Below are positions 61,475 through 64,000 of a stretch of DNA of 64,000 bases, in pieces. The stretch covers positions 124,001 through 188,000 of the forward strand of contig JAJFIA010000004.1 of assembly GCA_021775255.1 (NCBI GenBank), written 5' to 3'. Origin of the DNA: Roseovarius sp. GTDB taxonomy: Bacteria; Pseudomonadota; Alphaproteobacteria; Rhodobacterales; Rhodobacteraceae. A program made the translations under genes and the position numbers. Every line of letters begins with the position of its first letter. The stretch's first letter is position 1. Under the pieces are notes generated by a model. The model saw nothing but the letters and a program-made list of their open reading frames with translations, did no database searches and was not told where the DNA came from.

Positions 61475-62900
61475 GGGTTGCCGCCGCAACTTCGGCCATG
61501 GTTTCCACCCCAAACATGTTGATGATCCCCGCCAGCATGATCACCGATGAAACCATCAGAAGGCTCCAGAGCACCGGCGATTTTCCTGCCTGCAAAGGCT
61601 CGCGATCATCGCCGAAATACATGTAATAGACAATCCGCAGGTAGTAATACGCGCCAATCACCGAAGCAATAACACCGGCAATCGCCAGCCATGCCAGCCC
61701 GCCTTCATAGGCGGCGCGCAGCACGTAGAACTTGCCGAAAAATCCCAGGAAGGGCGGCACACCTGCAAGCGAGAACAACAGCACCGTCATCGCCAGCGCC
61801 CGCGCCGGATGGGCTTGGGAATAGTTGTTGAGGCTGGCAATATCCGTGACCGGCTGACCCTCGCGCTGCATCGACAGGATAAAGGCGAAAGTGCCCACAT
61901 TCATCGTCACATAGATCGCCATATAGATCAGCATCGCCTGCACCCCAAACACCGTACCCGAGGCCAGCCCCATCAGGGCAAACCCCATATGCGCAATCGA
62001 GGAATAGGCCATCAGGCGTTTGATGTCGGTCTGGCCAATGGCGGCAACCGCCCCAAGGAACATCGACAAAACGCTGAGCAGCGCCATGATCTGTTGCCAG
62101 TCGGCCGTAACACCGCCAAAGGCATCATGCATGACCCGGGCCAAAAGCCCCATCGCCGCCATTTTCGGGGCAGTGGCAAAAAAGGCCGTGACCGGCGTGG
62201 GCGAGCCTTCGTAAACATCCGGCGTCCACATATGAAACGGCACGGCGGATATTTTGAACGCCAGGCCAGACAGGACAAACACCAGCCCAAACAACAGGCC
62301 AAGCGGCGCGTGGCCCGAGGCGGCCTGATAAATGCCCGAAAACAGCGTTGTCCCGGCATAGCCATAGGTAAGCGACGCGCCATAAAGCAAAAGCCCAGAT
62401 GACAGCGCGCCCAGCACGAAATATTTCAGCCCCGCCTCGGTTGAGCGGGCGGAATCGCGGCGCATGGCGGCAACCACGTAAAGCGCCAGGGATTGCAGCT
62501 CAAGCCCCATGTAAAGCGCCATCAGATCCCCGGCGCTGATCATCATCATCATGCCAACCACCGAAAGGGCAATCAGGATGGGATATTCAAATTTGAGGAT
62601 ACCGCGACGATCAAGATATTCCTGCCCCATGACCAGCACAGCGGCGGCACTGAGAAGGATGATGACCTTGGCAAAGCGGGCAAAGCCATCGTCGATGAAC
62701 ATGCCGCCAAATGCCTCACGATTGCCATTGCCTGTGGCCAAAATCCACAGGGCCATGATTGTGAGCAGCCCGGCAGTGAGCCAGACCAGCATACCTGCCA
62801 TCTTGTCCTTGCCGGTGTAGACGGTGAACAACAGCGCCGCCATGGCATAGACCGAGATCACAATCTCGGGCAGGATTACGTTCAGATCAGCCTGGATCAT
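61464..62900 (-). CDS. nuoN: NADH-quinone oxidoreductase subunit N
   Basis: A 478-aa antiporter-like subunit of complex I with about 14 membrane helices. Landmarks: [20 protein letters not shown] (about 137), [20 protein letters not shown] (about 230-249) with the Lys and His of the proton path nearby, and [20 protein letters not shown] (about 295). The ATG at 62900 (or 62903, one codon earlier) follows GGAGG; a TTG 18 bp further up overlapping the nuoM stop is less likely. It is followed by birA with 11 bp overlap. Confidence 0.94.
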   Translation of the reverse strand: MIQADLNVILPEIVISVYAMAALLFTVYTGKDKMAGMLVWLTAGLLTIMALWILATGNGNREAFGGMFIDDGFARFAKVIILLSAAAVLVMGQEYLDRRGILKFEYPILIALSVVGMMMMISAGDLMALYMGLELQSLALYVVAAMRRDSARSTEAGLKYFVLGALSSGLLLYGASLTYGYAGTTLFSGIYQAASGHAPLGLLFGLVFVLSGLAFKISAVPFHMWTPDVYEGSPTPVTAFFATAPKMAAMGLLARVMHDAFGGVTADWQQIMALLSVLSMFLGAVAAIGQTDIKRLMAYSSIAHMGFALMGLASGTVFGVQAMLIYMAIYVTMNVGTFAFILSMQREGQPVTDIASLNNYSQAHPARALAMTVLLFSLAGVPPFLGFFGKFYVLRAAYEGGLAWLAIAGVIASVIGAYYYLRIVYYMYFGDDREPLQAGKSPVLWSLLMVSSVIMLAGIINMFGVETMAEVAAATLVN

Positions 62901-62914
62901 CATGGCCTCCGGGG

Positions 62915-64000
62915 TCAATTTGTGGATTCTGCGATCTGGCTGGCGGCGTGGCCATCAGCAAGTGCAGCATCATAGTTGGAAATCAGCGCCTCAACCGAGG
63001 GGCCGATGATATTGGTGACAAGGCTGGGATAAACGCCCAGCAGCAGGGTCATCGCCACAAGCGGCGCGAAAATGAAACGTTCGCGGGGGCCCATATCGGT
63101 GATGGATTTCAGGCTTTCCTTGATCAGATCACCCAGCACCACCCGGCGGTACAGCCACAGCCCATAGGCCGCGCTCAGAATCACGCCGGTGGTGGCCACT
63201 GCGGCAACCCATGTATTGGCCTTGAAAATGCCAACGAGTGTCAGGAATTCGCCAACAAATCCGCTGGTCCCCGGCAGGCCGATATTGGCCATGGTGAAGA
63301 ACATGAAAATAAGCGCGTAAACCGGCATCCGGTTGACCAGCCCGCCGTAAGCATCAATCTCGCGGGTGTGCATCCGGTCATAGACAACCCCGACACACAG
63401 GAACATGGCGCCCGAGATAAAGCCGTGGCTGAGCATCTGGAAAATGGCGCCGTCAATGCCCTGTTGGTTGGCGGCAAAAATGCCCATTGTGACATAGCCC
63501 ATATGCGCGACCGAGCTATAGGCAATCAGCTTTTTCATATCCTCCTGCGCCAGGGCGACAAGCGAGGTATAGACAATCGCAATTACCGACAGCCACAGCA
63601 CCAGAGGCGTCAGCACCTCGGATCCAATGGGGAACATCGGCAGGCTGAAGCGCAAGAAGCCATAACCGCCCATCTTCAACAGAATTGCCGCCAGCACCAC
63701 CGACCCGGCGGTGGGCGCCTGAACATGCGCATCCGGCAGCCAGGTATGCACCGGCCACATCGGCAATTTGACGGCAAAGCTGGCGAAGAAGGCCAAAAAC
63801 AGCAGGGTCTGCATCCCGCCGGGGATATGAATGCCCAGAATGGAAAAACTTTCCGAGGAGAAGCTGTGGTTGAGAAGTGCCGTGCCGCTATCGCCGCAGG
63901 CCCCGATACAGGTGGTGCCCGCATCGGCAAACATCGCCACCATGGCCACCAGCATCAAGACAGAGCCAAGGAAGGTGTAAAGGAAGAACTTGAACGAGGC
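62915..64000 (-). CDS. nuoM: NADH-quinone oxidoreductase subunit M (5' end outside window)
   Basis: 361 aa of NuoM are visible; the frame is open to the right edge, where [20 protein letters not shown] marks the middle of the protein, so the N-terminal part is outside. The membrane subunit belongs to the proton-pumping arm of complex [21 protein letters not shown] (about residues 58-77 of the visible part) is the classic conserved loop, followed by [18 protein letters not shown] with the channel lysine. nuoN follows after about 15 bp. Confidence 0.95.
   Translation of the reverse strand, partial: ASFKFFLYTFLGSVLMLVAMVAMFADAGTTCIGACGDSGTALLNHSFSSESFSILGIHIPGGMQTLLFLAFFASFAVKLPMWPVHTWLPDAHVQAPTAGSVVLAAILLKMGGYGFLRFSLPMFPIGSEVLTPLVLWLSVIAIVYTSLVALAQEDMKKLIAYSSVAHMGYVTMGIFAANQQGIDGAIFQMLSHGFISGAMFLCVGVVYDRMHTREIDAYGGLVNRMPVYALIFMFFTMANIGLPGTSGFVGEFLTLVGIFKANTWVAAVATTGVILSAAYGLWLYRRVVLGDLIKESLKSITDMGPRERFIFAPLVAMTLLLGVYPSLVTNIIGPSVEALISNYDAALADGHAASQIAESTN

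Overview
The window is 64 kb of GC-rich chromosome from an alphaproteobacterium, most likely order Rhodobacterales (Roseobacter/Rhodobacter type). The main reasons are gene orders from that order as I remember them (dnaB-alr-mlaE-mlaF-radA-cvpA-purF, surE-pcm-nlpD with tatABC close by, nuoM-nuoN-birA-coaX-rnj), Hint-domain (Hint_2) proteins, and gene-end sequences typical of the group. Almost all of it is chromosomal housekeeping and transport. I see no prophage, IS transposase, CRISPR array, rRNA or tRNA.

Layout. 0-8 kb: two SLC13-type permeases with RCK_C domains, a VOC protein, an ECF sigma factor overlapping a membrane-anchored von Willebrand A protein, and a class IV aminotransferase. 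8-9.1 kb: a gene-poor, less GC-rich island bounded by inverted copies of one hairpin, holding a possible 31-residue membrane peptide. 9-16.2 kb (minus strand): cyclopropane fatty acid synthase, EamA transporter, YmdB phosphoesterase, OsmC protein, a compositionally foreign trypsin-like protease, 5-formyl-THF cyclo-ligase, MgtE. 16.4-23.5 kb: DUF2231 protein, guanine deaminase, MoxR/CoxE pair, pyrC, pyrE, a membrane-anchored NYN nuclease. 23.7-35 kb: replication, envelope and purine genes (dnaB, alr, mlaEF, pqiA-like, radA, cvpA, purF) with two Hint-domain genes between them. 35-44 kb: a copper-type multicopper oxidase behind a CueR-like promoter, bioY, a short-chain dehydrogenase, surE-pcm-nlpD, DUF815 ATPase and tatABC. 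44-49 kb: orphan ABC ATPase, SSS symporter and two short-chain dehydrogenases. 49-53 kb: a Hint-type protein without its Hint domain, fliG, and a three-gene nitrile hydratase/thiocyanate hydrolase-like operon with an LpxL-like acyltransferase. 53-64 kb: prfC, a DEAD-box helicase, rnj, coaX, birA, nuoN and part of nuoM.

The least expected material is noncoding. Three copies of a 138-153 bp palindromic element (near 5.0, 14.6 and 44.4 kb) each carry two hairpins. Their four stem segments change together from copy to copy, so pairing is kept both inside each hairpin and between the two outer arms. Other palindrome families sit just after stop codons. Notable protein features are the SCNase-like Arg in the cobalt loop of the nitrile hydratase alpha homologue, oppositely charged TatB and TatC tails, an LpxL homologue with Asn at the catalytic acid position, and the truncated Hint-family protein.
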